Assembly: GCA_036398215.1 (NCBI GenBank)
Contig: DASWHK010000044.1
Location: forward strand, 1-21,604
Direction: 5' to 3'
Source of the DNA: DASWHK01 sp036398215
Lineage (GTDB): Bacteria; Acidobacteriota; UBA890
DNA: 21,604 nt
In this document: positions 1 to 7,819 of the stretch, in pieces
Numbering within the stretch: position 1 is the stretch's first letter
Layout of the letters: every line of letters starts with the position of its first letter
Program-made: the position numbers and the translations under genes
Notes under the pieces: generated by a model
What the model was told of the DNA's origin: nothing
The model's database searches: none
The model's input: the letters and a program-made list of their open reading frames with translations, nothing else

Positions 1-240
1 GGCAGGGACCGGCGGGGTCTCTCCAGGAGCTGTCGCCAGGCAACCGTCGCCTCGGGAGCGACGAGGGTCCTGCATGGTTTGCAGCCGGCGACGTTCCAGT
101 CCGGGTCGGGCGGACGCTGAAGACCCCCACGGGCGGGGCTAGCGGCTTCGTCCACCCGCGCCACCATGCGTGTCCTCGCAGGGGCTTTGCAGCGTCCCGC
201 AGGTGAGGGGAGGCTGCACCTGTCCCGACAATCGAGCGGC

Positions 241-444
241 TGAGCAGGTCGTAGGGGACCTGCGCAGCCGGCAAACGACGTGAGCGGGGTGGTGGGAAAC
301 CGCCTACCCCGCCCACGTGACCAGAGCGTGGGCGAGGTAACGGGCATTCGCCCACATCGCCCACGCAAGAACAGGGTGAGCAGGTCGTAGGGGACCTGCC
401 CACCGGACAAGAGCGTAGGCAGGCCGTAACGGGCCTGCCTACGT
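241..444 (+). repeat. Array of palindromic hairpin repeats, possible structured RNA
   Basis: Five strong hairpins lie in a row. Two are identical 23-base copies (241-263 and 378-400) with a 7-bp stem GCAGGTC/GACCTGC and loop GTAGGG. A third (278-318) has a long stem with one mismatch, a small asymmetry and a GAAA tetraloop at 296-299. A fourth (326-366) pairs GCGTGGGCGA with TCGCCCACGC, and its 5' arm can alternatively pair with 348-355. A fifth (415-444) has a perfect 12-bp stem closed by GTAACG. Four of the five share a loop core of the form GTAACGGG or GTAGGGG although their stems differ. All of this is read directly from the sequence. Whether it is a REP-like repeat family or one folded transcript is inference. 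It does not have the spacing of a CRISPR array. Confidence 0.7.
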
Positions 445-554
445 TGTATTTCAACCATGCTATCCGCCCCCGCGGTGAAGGTGAGGACGAGAGCATGTGG
501 GTGCTCTTGCTGCTGGTTTGTACCTGCAATCGGCATGCCAGCGACGTAGCTCGC

Positions 555-578
555 GCGGCGTTCGCGCCGCTCTTTTTT
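555..578 (+). terminator. Intrinsic terminator with UUCG tetraloop
   Basis: A perfect 6-bp stem GCGGCG/CGCCGC is closed by the extra-stable loop TTCG and followed at once by TCTTTTTT. This is the classic layout of a Rho-independent terminator reading rightward. No coding gene lies between it and the left edge of the window, so it must end either a gene located to the left or a non-coding transcript that includes the hairpins at 241-444. Confidence 0.8.
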
Positions 579-710
579 CCAGACCGCGACCGTTCCAGCG
601 GCCGTTCGCGCCGCGTCCCGGTCCGCGACCTCGTCGGCACCGGCGTTTCTCGCCGGCCCCGAGACCCTCGTTCCCCCACCCCCACGGGCGGCGCTTCGCG
701 CACCCCCGAC

Positions 711-852
711 CTTTCCTTCCGTGACACGAGCCCGACGTGCGCGCCGCGCGCCGTGAGGAGCGGTGCGCCCGGCGACCGGGTTCTTTCCTTCCGCGACACG
801 AGCCCGAAGTGCGCCCGGCGCGCCATGAGCAGCGGTGCGCCCGGCGCCCGAC
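711..852. repeat. 72-bp imperfect tandem duplication
   Basis: A unit beginning CTTTCCTTCC at 711 recurs at 783 with a period of 72 bases. The two copies agree over most of their length, including CGACACGAGCCCGA-like and GAGCGGTGCGCCCGGCG-like blocks. The period is a multiple of three, so overlapping open frames show a 24-residue repeat. Those frames are Arg/Pro/Ser-rich, have no family resemblance and are not called as genes. Confidence 0.7.
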
Positions 853-1007
853 CCCACCGAAATGCCGTCCAGGAGGTGACCTGCACCCGAGCCGTTTGAA
901 CGTCGCCCGGCGTAGGCGCCGGCGCGACCCGAACTCGCGATGAAACCCACAACGCTGCAAGGGAAACGGGAGGGTCCCTTGGTCGTCCCGGCCACAGGAG
1001 GCCCTCG

Positions 1008-3251
1008 ATGAACAACCACAGACGATCCAGGCCGTTTCTCGGAGCCGTCGTTTGGCTCCTTTCCATGGGGGTGGCGTTCGCCCATCTGAGCGACACGAAC
1101 TCGTATCCGCCGCTCTCCTACTCGGGAATCCCCGTCGGCTCCGGCCAGACGTACACCGACGCCATCTTCGGGACGCCGGTGAAGCGCCTGTCGGACGCCT
1201 TCAGCTCGCCGCAGTCCGGCGTCAGCCTTCCCTTCGTGATGACCGAGTACGCGACGGTCGCGCCCTTCAACCAGGACAACTCCCGGCTCATCCTCCAGCA
1301 CGGCAGCTACTTCGGCCTGCATGACGGAGCCGGGAACTTCATCCGCCTCTTGCCGGCGGCGATCTCCGCCTCGAGCGAGCCGCGCTGGTCGCGCAGCAAC
1401 GCCAGGGTGCTGTACTTCGTCTCCGGCAACCGCTTGAGCCAGCACAACGTCGATAGCGGCGCCACGTCGGTGGTCCACACCTTCTCGGAGTACGGCAGCA
1501 TCAGCGGCAAGGGCGAGTCGGACATCTGCTTCGACGGCGACCACTTCGTTTTCGTCGGCGACAACCGCGAGGTCTTCGTCTACGAGATCAGCACCGGCCG
1601 CAAGGGCGCGGTGCTGAACACCGGCGGTCGCGGGATCGACAGCGTCTACATCACGCCGGGCGACCAGGTCACGGTCACCTGGCTGCAGGCGGGCAACGGC
1701 CGCTACAACGGCATCGAGCTGTTCGATCGCGACATGCGGTTTCAGCGCCAGCTCGCCCGCGCCGGCGGACACATGGACGTGGGACGCGACGCCGATGGTC
1801 AGGGCGTGCTGCTGTGGGCCAACGCCGCCGACCCGGCGCCGGTGTGCGACAACGGCGTCGTCAAGATCCGCTTGTCCGATGCCAATCAGACCTGCCTGGT
1901 CACCTTCAATTGGAACCTGGCGGTCAACGTCGCGGCGACCGACAACAGCGGCTGGGTCTACGTCGCCACCTACGCCCCGGGAGACCCCGATCCCCTGAAC
2001 GGCGCCTGGCCGACCTATACCAACGAGATCCTGCAGGTGAGGCTCGATGGATCGGCGGTCCGGCGGCTGGCGCACCATCGCAGCCGGCCGCTCAACGGCT
2101 ACAACTACACTCCCCGACCCAGCGTCAGCCGCGACGGCACCAAGATGGTGTTCAGCAGCAACTTCGGAATGCAGCAGAGCGGCTACCCGACGGAGTACGC
2201 CGACGCCTACCTGATCGACGGCCTGTCGTCGGCCGGCACTGCCGGCGGGGGCGGCGATGACGGCGGCGGCGGCACCGACCCCGGCGACGGCGGCGGTGGG
2301 GACGACGGCGGCGGCTCCCCCGCGCCTCAGCCGCCTCCCGGCGGCGTTACCCGCGTCGAGGAGGATGGAGCCGGCGTGACCTTCGAAGGGACGTGGTTCG
2401 ACAACGGCTCCGCGGGCCACAGCGCGGCCCGCGCCAAGCTGGCGATGGACCCCGGCGCCCGCGTGACCTTCAACTTCGTCGGCACCGGCGCGAGCTGGAT
2501 CGCCTACCGCGATGAATGGTCGGGGATCGGCGAGGTGTACGTCGACGGCTCCTTCGTCGACAGCGTCGATACCTACGCGACTCCCGCTCAGGCGCAAGCG
2601 GTCATGTACACCGTTCAGGGGCTGACGTCCGGCGCCCACAAGCTGGAGATCCGGGCCACCGGCCGGCGCAGTGGCGCCTCCGGAGGCAGTTGGATCTGGG
2701 TCGACGCCTTCGACCAGATCGCCGGGGGTACCACCTCGGGTGGCGATGGCGGTGACGGCGGTGGCGATGGCGGCGGCGATGACGGCGGTGGCGGAGGCGG
2801 CGGAGGCGGCCCGACCGGCGCCACGGTGCTGATCGAGGAGAATGACCCGAGAATCGGCTTCACCCCCGGCTGGCACGCGAACAATTCCTCCGTGCACAGC
2901 GGTGGCCGCGCCGTCCTGTCGATGGAAGCCGGCGCCCGCGCGACGCTCGACTTCAACGGCACCGCGGTGACCTGGCTCGCCTACCGCGACGAATGGTCGG
3001 GAATCGCTCGCGTCTACCTCGATGGGCAGCTCGTCGCCGAGGTCGATACCTACGCAGCACCGGTCGCAGCTTCGGGCCTTCACTCGCAAAGCTTGCGCCG
3101 GTCGCAAGGGAGCAGCGCCCAGTCGCGGATGTACGCGATCAGCGGTTTGCCGGCGGGCGATCACCAGCTGGTGATTGAGGCGACCGCGCAGCGCAACCCT
3201 GCCTCGGGCGGATCGTGGATCTGGGTCGACGCGTTCGAGGTCGTGCAATGA
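1008..3251 (+). CDS. Secreted beta-propeller protein with two C-terminal carbohydrate-binding-like modules
   Basis: This 747-residue protein starts at an ATG preceded by AGGAGG six bases away (996-1001). Residues 1-25 form a signal peptide with an Arg-rich start, a hydrophobic core and an AFA cleavage site. Residues of about 40-405 contain WD40/TolB-like motifs such as SRDGTKMVFSS, suggesting a beta-propeller. A Gly/Asp-rich linker (about 408-440) leads to a module of about 120 residues. A second Gly/Asp linker (about 570-610) leads to a related module. Both modules share the signatures AYRDEWSGI, VDTYA and ASGGSWIWVDAF, typical of a jelly-roll, carbohydrate-binding-like fold. The second module has an extra Ser/Gln/Arg-rich segment of about 20 residues after VDTYAAP. 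No catalytic site is evident, and a role in binding extracellular polysaccharide is inference. The gene stands alone and ends in a terminator at 3286-3321. Confidence 0.85.
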   Translation: MNNHRRSRPFLGAVVWLLSMGVAFAHLSDTNSYPPLSYSGIPVGSGQTYTDAIFGTPVKRLSDAFSSPQSGVSLPFVMTEYATVAPFNQDNSRLILQHGSYFGLHDGAGNFIRLLPAAISASSEPRWSRSNARVLYFVSGNRLSQHNVDSGATSVVHTFSEYGSISGKGESDICFDGDHFVFVGDNREVFVYEISTGRKGAVLNTGGRGIDSVYITPGDQVTVTWLQAGNGRYNGIELFDRDMRFQRQLARAGGHMDVGRDADGQGVLLWANAADPAPVCDNGVVKIRLSDANQTCLVTFNWNLAVNVAATDNSGWVYVATYAPGDPDPLNGAWPTYTNEILQVRLDGSAVRRLAHHRSRPLNGYNYTPRPSVSRDGTKMVFSSNFGMQQSGYPTEYADAYLIDGLSSAGTAGGGGDDGGGGTDPGDGGGGDDGGGSPAPQPPPGGVTRVEEDGAGVTFEGTWFDNGSAGHSAARAKLAMDPGARVTFNFVGTGASWIAYRDEWSGIGEVYVDGSFVDSVDTYATPAQAQAVMYTVQGLTSGAHKLEIRATGRRSGASGGSWIWVDAFDQIAGGTTSGGDGGDGGGDGGGDDGGGGGGGGGPTGATVLIEENDPRIGFTPGWHANNSSVHSGGRAVLSMEAGARATLDFNGTAVTWLAYRDEWSGIARVYLDGQLVAEVDTYAAPVAASGLHSQSLRRSQGSSAQSRMYAISGLPAGDHQLVIEATAQRNPASGGSWIWVDAFEVVQ

Positions 3252-3560
3252 CCGTAAGCGAGACTGCGTAGCGGTCCGGGAGGGGACGGGCCGGGGACCA
3301 CGCTGGTCTCCGGCCCGTTTTGCGTCGGGAAGAAGATCGGCGGCGCACAACCCCGGGGTCGCGGGAGCCGCCGCGCCCCCATCCTGAGGGCAGTGAAGCG
3401 GGCGCGTGGGGCTTGCGGGCGATGGCCGCGTCGAGCCTCCTCGACGATGGCTCCGGCATCGCCTGCGTCGGCTCTCCTTGCCCTCTCCCGCAAGGTCCAC
3501 GCGCCAGACCCATCGGAGTTTCACCACGGCCTCCTAGTGTCGGGAGCGGCCATCGCGAGC
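3252..3560. other. Intergenic region between convergent genes
   Basis: This spacer separates the 3' ends of the secreted propeller gene and the sigma-54 activator gene. It holds the rightward terminator (3286-3321). I see no coding sequence and no clear leftward terminator for the activator gene. Confidence 0.6.
3286..3321 (+). terminator. Strong intrinsic terminator after the secreted propeller gene
   Basis: A 15-bp stem (3286-3300 with 3304-3318, one G-T wobble) closes on a three-base loop and runs into TTTT. It begins 35 bases after the stop codon at 3251. The T-run lies only on the plus strand, so it serves the rightward gene. Confidence 0.85.
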
Positions 3561-4583
3561 TCACCCCACTTCGACTTCAGCGCCTTGCTCGTGGAAGCGC
3601 CACTTGTTGAGCTTGTTGAGCAGCGTCTTGTAGCAGACGTTGAGGCGCTGGGCGGCTTCCTTGCGGTTCCAGTTGGTCTCTTCGAGGACCCTCAGGACCG
3701 CCTCCTTCTCGGCCCGCTCGGCCGCCTCGACGCCGATGTCGATCAAGGACGCCTGCGGGTCGTTGATCGCCGTCGACATCGAGTCGGCGGCGCCGCGCAG
3801 GCGACGGCTCTCGAACACCGACATCACGTCATGGTGGTCGGGCAGCAGGACGTAGCGGCGGATCAGGTTCTGCAGCTCGCGGACGTTGCCAGGCCAGTGG
3901 TACTCGAGGAACTCGGCGCTCAGCCCCTCGGGCAGCTCGTCGACCGGGGAGCCGTATTGCTCGGAGTAGGTGGCCAGGAAGTGGTGGGCCAGCGGCAGGA
4001 TGTCCTCGCGCCGGCGGCGCAAGGGAGGAATCTCGAGCGTGATCACGGCGAGGCGGAAGAAGAGGTCCTCGCGAAACTCGCGCTTGGCGACCGCCTCATC
4101 GAGGTTCTTGTTGGTCGTCGCGATGACGCGCGCCTGCATGTCGATGGGGTGCTTGCCGCCGACGCGCTTGAACTGTTTGTCCTGGAGAACGTGCAGGAGC
4201 TTGGCCTGCAATACCGGGTCCATCTCGCCGATCTCGTCGAGCAGCACGGTGCCATTGGCGGCGACCTCGAACTGGCCCACGGTCCGCTGGGTGGCGCCGG
4301 TGAAAGCCCCCTTCTCGTGGCCGAAGAGCTCGGATTCGAGCAGACCATGGGGCAGCGCCGCGCAGTTGATCTTGACGAACGGCCGCTCCCGGCGCTCGGA
4401 CTGCTGGTGGATGTGGCGCGCCACGACCTCCTTGCCGACCCCCGACTCGCCGAGGATCAGCACCGGGACATCCTTGTCGGCGACGTGCTCGGCGATCTCC
4501 TTGATCTGCTCGACCTGGCGATTTGCGCACAAGAACTCGCCACCCTGTCGCTGTCTCGCTGGCGCTCCGCTAGGGTTGCCCAT
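3561..4583 (-). CDS. Sigma-54-dependent transcriptional activator without sensory domain
   Basis: The 340-residue protein is an NtrC-family bacterial enhancer-binding protein. The AAA+ domain has Walker A GESGVGKE (45-52), the sigma-54-contacting loop GAFTGA (92-97), Walker B LLDEIGEM (D116-E117) and the arginine-finger region FREDLFFRL. A Fis-type helix-turn-helix (NRKEAAQRLNVCYKTLLNKL) lies near the C terminus. ATG 4583 is chosen because AGGAGG stands five bases upstream; a longer frame reaches 4661 without such a site. Only about 16 residues precede the AAA+ domain, so there is no receiver, GAF or PAS module, as in PspF or HrpR/S. Such proteins are usually controlled by a partner protein or by their own level. 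Its gene carries a perfect sigma-54 promoter (4780-4795), implying autoregulation. The nearest likely target is the polysaccharide operon upstream. Confidence 0.95.
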   Translation of the reverse strand: MGNPSGAPARQRQGGEFLCANRQVEQIKEIAEHVADKDVPVLILGESGVGKEVVARHIHQQSERRERPFVKINCAALPHGLLESELFGHEKGAFTGATQRTVGQFEVAANGTVLLDEIGEMDPVLQAKLLHVLQDKQFKRVGGKHPIDMQARVIATTNKNLDEAVAKREFREDLFFRLAVITLEIPPLRRRREDILPLAHHFLATYSEQYGSPVDELPEGLSAEFLEYHWPGNVRELQNLIRRYVLLPDHHDVMSVFESRRLRGAADSMSTAINDPQASLIDIGVEAAERAEKEAVLRVLEETNWNRKEAAQRLNVCYKTLLNKLNKWRFHEQGAEVEVG

Positions 4584-4779
4584 TGTTTCCCTCCTAAACA
4601 CCCTCTCGCGCTGACCGTGCCCGGTTGTCAGTTGCGGGCCCGTTGCTGCGGCCCCAGCCACGCATCAGTTCTTGGTCCGTGCTCGTCGCGGCCCGGGAAT
4701 TCGGCGCCGCGCTGAATGGCCGGGCCCGCGGCAACGAGGCCCGCCGGCTTCGTCGCCCGGCCCGGCGCACATGGAGTGA

Positions 4780-4795
4780 TGCAACCGACGTGCCA
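4780..4795 (-). promoter_or_regulatory. Sigma-54 (-24/-12) promoter of the activator gene
   Basis: On the minus strand the sequence reads TGGCACG-TCGG-TTGCA, an exact match to the sigma-54 consensus TGGCACG-N4-TTGCW. The -12 GC at 4782-4781 predicts transcription starting near 4769 and a leader of about 186 bases before ATG 4583. It lies in the gap between the DUF4091 gene, which stops at 4872, and the activator, in the right orientation. Confidence 0.85.
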
Positions 4796-4871
4796 AGGCC
4801 TTCGTCAGCCGATCCGGGCTTGAATTCGGGCGATCAGGGGCAATGGGGGGCGGTTTCGCGGGACGATCGGA

Positions 4872-6650
4872 TCAGCGCCGCGCCGTCGCGCCGGGGGCTG
4901 CCGCCGCCGGCCCGGCACTTCTTGGCAGCGTGCCTGCACGGTTTGCACCCTGGAGGCGGATGATCCGCTCCGCCAGTCGCCGTCGCGCGCCGAGCAGGAC
5001 CTCGGGGTTCGCATCCCAGCCGAAGGGAGTCGCGGCGACCGACTCGGCTTGCCGGTCGGCGTATGCGCGGTCGCCGGCGGCGGCGAGCAGGACCAGATAC
5101 TCGTAGTCCTCGAGGCCGTCGCGGATGAGCTTGAGGCGGACGCTCTCGATCGGGATCTCGCTATGGCCGCCGATCCGCTCGGGCGTGCCGGGATAAAAGA
5201 GCGTGCCCTCGCCGTTGCCGCCGTACAGCCGCACGTCGACCCAGGGGTCGCCGTCACCGTAGCCCTCGACGGTGTTGTAGTAGAGCTCGCCCTCGATGCG
5301 ATATCGCCAGGCGATCCACTGCATCACCCGGTTGGCGACCGCTGGCGCGTCGATGACGTAGCTCGGCCAGTCGTCGAAGTAGTCGCCGCCGACGATGTTG
5401 CAGCCGTGGCTGGCGCAGGACTGGTAGGCCCAGAACGTCGCGATGTCCGGGGCCTGCGCCGGCGAGGCCGGCCCCTCGCACCAGGGGCTGAAGTCGGGCT
5501 TGGCGTGGACGCAGTTGAGCAGCGGCACCCAGATGTCGACGACCTCGCGCAGGCTGTCGACCACCTGCTCGGTCAGCAGGGTGCGGATCTCGGGGTCGGC
5601 GCGCCGCAGCTCGCGTCCCAGCTCGAGAATACGGGCGTAGTCCTCCTCGCCCTGGGGCTCGTCAAACAGGTAGAAGAAGAGCCGATCGAACCAGCCCTTG
5701 TCGCGGAAGTGCTCGGCCCATGCCCTCCAGTAGGCGAGTCGCTCCTCGACGCCGTTCAGCGATCCGGGGGTGCGCAGGTCGACGGAAGTCACCCTGGCGC
5801 CCGGGAGCGGGTCGTCGGGCCCCAGCACGGTGCCGTCCAGGAAGCCGCCCATCTCGGCGTCGTAGTCGTCCCAGTCGAGGCGAAAGCCGCGGCCGATGCG
5901 CACCACCTCGGGCGTCCGCCAGCTGCCGCCATGGAGGCTGATGCGGTGCAGCAGCGCCGCCCGGGCATAGAGCCGGCTGACCTCCACGAGATCGCCGTCG
6001 TGCTGGCGGAGCGCCGTCAAGCCGCTGAAGCCGAACGACGTCCGCAGGCTGGCGGTCGACGGCAGCGTGAACGGCCAGACCTCGAGCCGCAGCGGGATCA
6101 CCGCTGCGATCTCGCCGGCGACCGTGACCGTTGCTTCGCCCTCGTAGAGGCCGGGCCGGGCGCCGATGGGCACGTAGACCTCGATCCAGATCGGCTGGTT
6201 GCGGCCGCCACGGATCGAGAAGGGGAATGCGTTGCGCCGCTCGCCGGAGTAGCGGTCGAAGCGGGGCACGAGGGGGTCCGGCCACTCGCCGGCCTCGCTC
6301 TGGCGCGACGATGGCACCTCGATGTCGACGCTGTCGACCCGATAGACGGTCAGGTGGCCGGCGGCGATCCGGGCGCCCTGCTGGCCGGTGAGCGACGAGA
6401 CCTCGACGTCGACGTGGTGGATGTCGCGGGCGCTGTGCAGGACGACCTGAAGAGACTCGAACTCGTTGCGGGCGGCGGCGATCGTTGCCGGGGTTCGGGC
6501 GCGCGGCGGGTCATGGGGGCGGACCTTGACGGTCGCGTGGGTGGTCCAGTAATCGAGCTCGTCGGCCGCCGAGAGCGCCGGCGCCGGCGGCACGAACGGC
6601 CCCAGCACGTGCGCCGCCAGCATCAAGGAGAGGATCAGCTTGCCAGGCAT
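4872..6650 (-). CDS. Secreted DUF4091 / glycoside hydrolase 123-like protein
   Basis: This is a 592-residue exported protein. The start ATG 6650 gives a signal peptide (residues 1 to about 28, hydrophobic core LILSLMLAAHVLG, cleavage near PALSA). The frame continues upstream, but that part merely overlaps the glycosyltransferase. An N-terminal beta-sandwich (about 35-200) contains ARNEFESLQVVL, IWIEVYVPIGARPGLYEG and IPLRLEVWPFTLP, typical of DUF4091/GH123-type proteins. The central barrel carries FYLFDEP with an Asp-Glu pair (D330-E331), the position of the catalytic pair in GH123. The C-terminal region SVRLKLIRDGLEDYEYL is the DUF4091 hallmark. It overlaps the 3' end of the glycosyltransferase gene by 16 bases, so it is the last gene of the asparagine synthase-glycosyltransferase operon. 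A role in trimming or modifying the exported glycan is inferred. The substrate is unknown. Confidence 0.9.
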   Translation of the reverse strand: MPGKLILSLMLAAHVLGPFVPPAPALSAADELDYWTTHATVKVRPHDPPRARTPATIAAARNEFESLQVVLHSARDIHHVDVEVSSLTGQQGARIAAGHLTVYRVDSVDIEVPSSRQSEAGEWPDPLVPRFDRYSGERRNAFPFSIRGGRNQPIWIEVYVPIGARPGLYEGEATVTVAGEIAAVIPLRLEVWPFTLPSTASLRTSFGFSGLTALRQHDGDLVEVSRLYARAALLHRISLHGGSWRTPEVVRIGRGFRLDWDDYDAEMGGFLDGTVLGPDDPLPGARVTSVDLRTPGSLNGVEERLAYWRAWAEHFRDKGWFDRLFFYLFDEPQGEEDYARILELGRELRRADPEIRTLLTEQVVDSLREVVDIWVPLLNCVHAKPDFSPWCEGPASPAQAPDIATFWAYQSCASHGCNIVGGDYFDDWPSYVIDAPAVANRVMQWIAWRYRIEGELYYNTVEGYGDGDPWVDVRLYGGNGEGTLFYPGTPERIGGHSEIPIESVRLKLIRDGLEDYEYLVLLAAAGDRAYADRQAESVAATPFGWDANPEVLLGARRRLAERIIRLQGANRAGTLPRSAGPAAAAPGATARR

Positions 6651-7819
6651 TCTCGGGCTGCCTTTCTGGTTATGGATGGCGCCGCGCCGGCGACCAGTCG
6701 GCACATCTCCTCGACCTTCGCGTCCCACGATTCGCGGTCCATCGCCGCCGATACCGAGGCGCGCGGCCCGCCGCCGCTTTCGAGAACGTCTTCGATCGCG
6801 GCGATGAAATCCCCGTGCCCGTGGGCGATTCGGACCAGGCCCGTCAGCCGCCGCGCTTCCGGCAGGTCGGTGGAGATCACCGGCAGGCCGGCGGCGAGGT
6901 ACTCGCGCATCTTGAGGGGGTTGGCGGCCAGCGTCAGCTCGTTGACCACGAAGGGCACCAGCGCCACGTCGAAGCCCTTGCAGTAGGCCGGCAGCGTCGC
7001 GTACGGCTGCGGGCCGAGCAGGTGGACGTTGGGCAGCGGCCGCAGCGCCGAGACGTCGGTATCGATCTTGCCGATCATGACGATCGACCACGCCGGCCTC
7101 TCGATCGCCAGCCGGCGGATCAGCTCGAGGTCGACCCAATCGGCGAGCAGACCGAAAAAGCCGATCACCGGGCGCGGCAGGCGCTGCAACGCCTCGGGAA
7201 CGGCGGTGCCGGGGTCGCAGGCCCGCCGGAAGTGGTCGACCTCGACCCCGTGGGTGACCAGGTGGGTGGCCGGGTTGAAGCGCCGCTTGGCCTCCAGCAA
7301 TGGCTCCGACGAGACGATCACCAGGTCCGATCTCTCGACCAGCTCGCGCTCCATCCGCAGGATCGCCCCCTTGTCGGCGCCGCGGAACTCCGAGTACTCG
7401 TCGACGCATTGATAGAGGACCATTTGCTCGCCGAGGCGCCCGACCACGCCGCTGGAGCTGGGCACGAAGCTCCAGGTGATCGGCCGCTCGAAGCCCAGCC
7501 GGCGGCAGACGCGGCGCAGCATGAACGCGAGCAGGCGGCGATTGATCGAGCGGGCGAAGGCGCTGCCATGGAAGGGGATCACCACGGGGGTGAAGACCCA
7601 CAGGTTGTCTTCGACCTGGCGGCAGCCGCGCAGGAAGCCGCGCAGCTTTTCCCAGACCCGGCGGGCGTCGCGCGCCGAGACCGTCGGGTTGCGGACGCCG
7701 AGCGAGTTGACCCACAGGACCCGGTTGTGGCGGGCGAGCCGGGTCATGACGTGCTTCTTGCTCAGCGGGTCGCTGTCCCAGTCGTTGGCGAAGCAGATGA
7801 TGTCGCGACCCTCGATCAT
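6635..7819 (-). CDS. GT4-type glycosyltransferase, TuaH-like
   Basis: The 394-residue protein begins MIEGRDIICFANDW at ATG 7819 and resembles TuaH-type glycosyltransferases of exopolysaccharide clusters (ICFANDW, HNRVLWVNSLGVRNP near the N terminus). It has two Rossmann-like halves. The C-terminal half (about 195-375) contains RPVIGFFGLLADWVDLELI, NVHLLGPQPYATLPAYCKG and NPLKMREYLAAGLPVIST, the nucleotide-sugar-binding region of GT-B enzymes. It would transfer a sugar from a nucleotide donor at the inner membrane or cytosol during surface-glycan assembly. Donor and acceptor cannot be read from sequence. Its ATG overlaps the stop of the upstream asparagine synthase gene (ATGA, 7816-7819) and its end overlaps the next gene by 16 bases, so the three genes are translationally coupled. 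Confidence 0.92.
   Translation of the reverse strand: MIEGRDIICFANDWDSDPLSKKHVMTRLARHNRVLWVNSLGVRNPTVSARDARRVWEKLRGFLRGCRQVEDNLWVFTPVVIPFHGSAFARSINRRLLAFMLRRVCRRLGFERPITWSFVPSSSGVVGRLGEQMVLYQCVDEYSEFRGADKGAILRMERELVERSDLVIVSSEPLLEAKRRFNPATHLVTHGVEVDHFRRACDPGTAVPEALQRLPRPVIGFFGLLADWVDLELIRRLAIERPAWSIVMIGKIDTDVSALRPLPNVHLLGPQPYATLPAYCKGFDVALVPFVVNELTLAANPLKMREYLAAGLPVISTDLPEARRLTGLVRIAHGHGDFIAAIEDVLESGGGPRASVSAAMDRESWDAKVEEMCRLVAGAAPSITRKAARECLAS

Larger units (their letters stand above)
1..1007. other. Gene-free region upstream of the secreted propeller gene
   Basis: No open frame here has a plausible ribosome-binding site combined with a recognisable product. The contents are the hairpin array (241-444), the terminator (555-578), the 72-bp duplication (711-852) and a small hairpin AAGGGA/TCCCTT (959-964/975-980) in the presumed leader of the gene at 1008. 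Bases 1-240 and 580-700 show nothing I can name. I saw no convincing sigma-70 promoter for the gene at 1008. Confidence 0.6.

Noticed and set aside
241..444. CRISPR array
   Set aside because: Only two identical copies 137 bases apart, the units are self-complementary, and there is no regular spacer length and no cas gene.
444..960. Overlapping plus- and minus-strand frames (151 and 166 codons) in the left gene-free region
   Set aside because: Arg/Pro/Ser- and Gly-rich products with no family resemblance. The plus-strand frame runs straight through an intrinsic terminator and the 72-bp duplication.
930..1000. Cyclic-di-GMP or other riboswitch in the leader of the gene at 1008
   Set aside because: The short hairpin 959-980 and the purine stretches do not match the conserved core of any riboswitch class I can recall.
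4236..4256. Additional minus-strand sigma-54-like site TGGCACC inside the activator gene
   Set aside because: The GC of the -12 box is one base out of register and the site lies within coding sequence.
3393..4715. Long plus-strand open frame of 440 codons opposite the sigma-54 activator
   Set aside because: It is the antisense shadow of a gene with intact AAA+ motifs. Its product is low-complexity Leu/Asp/Val/Arg sequence without family features.
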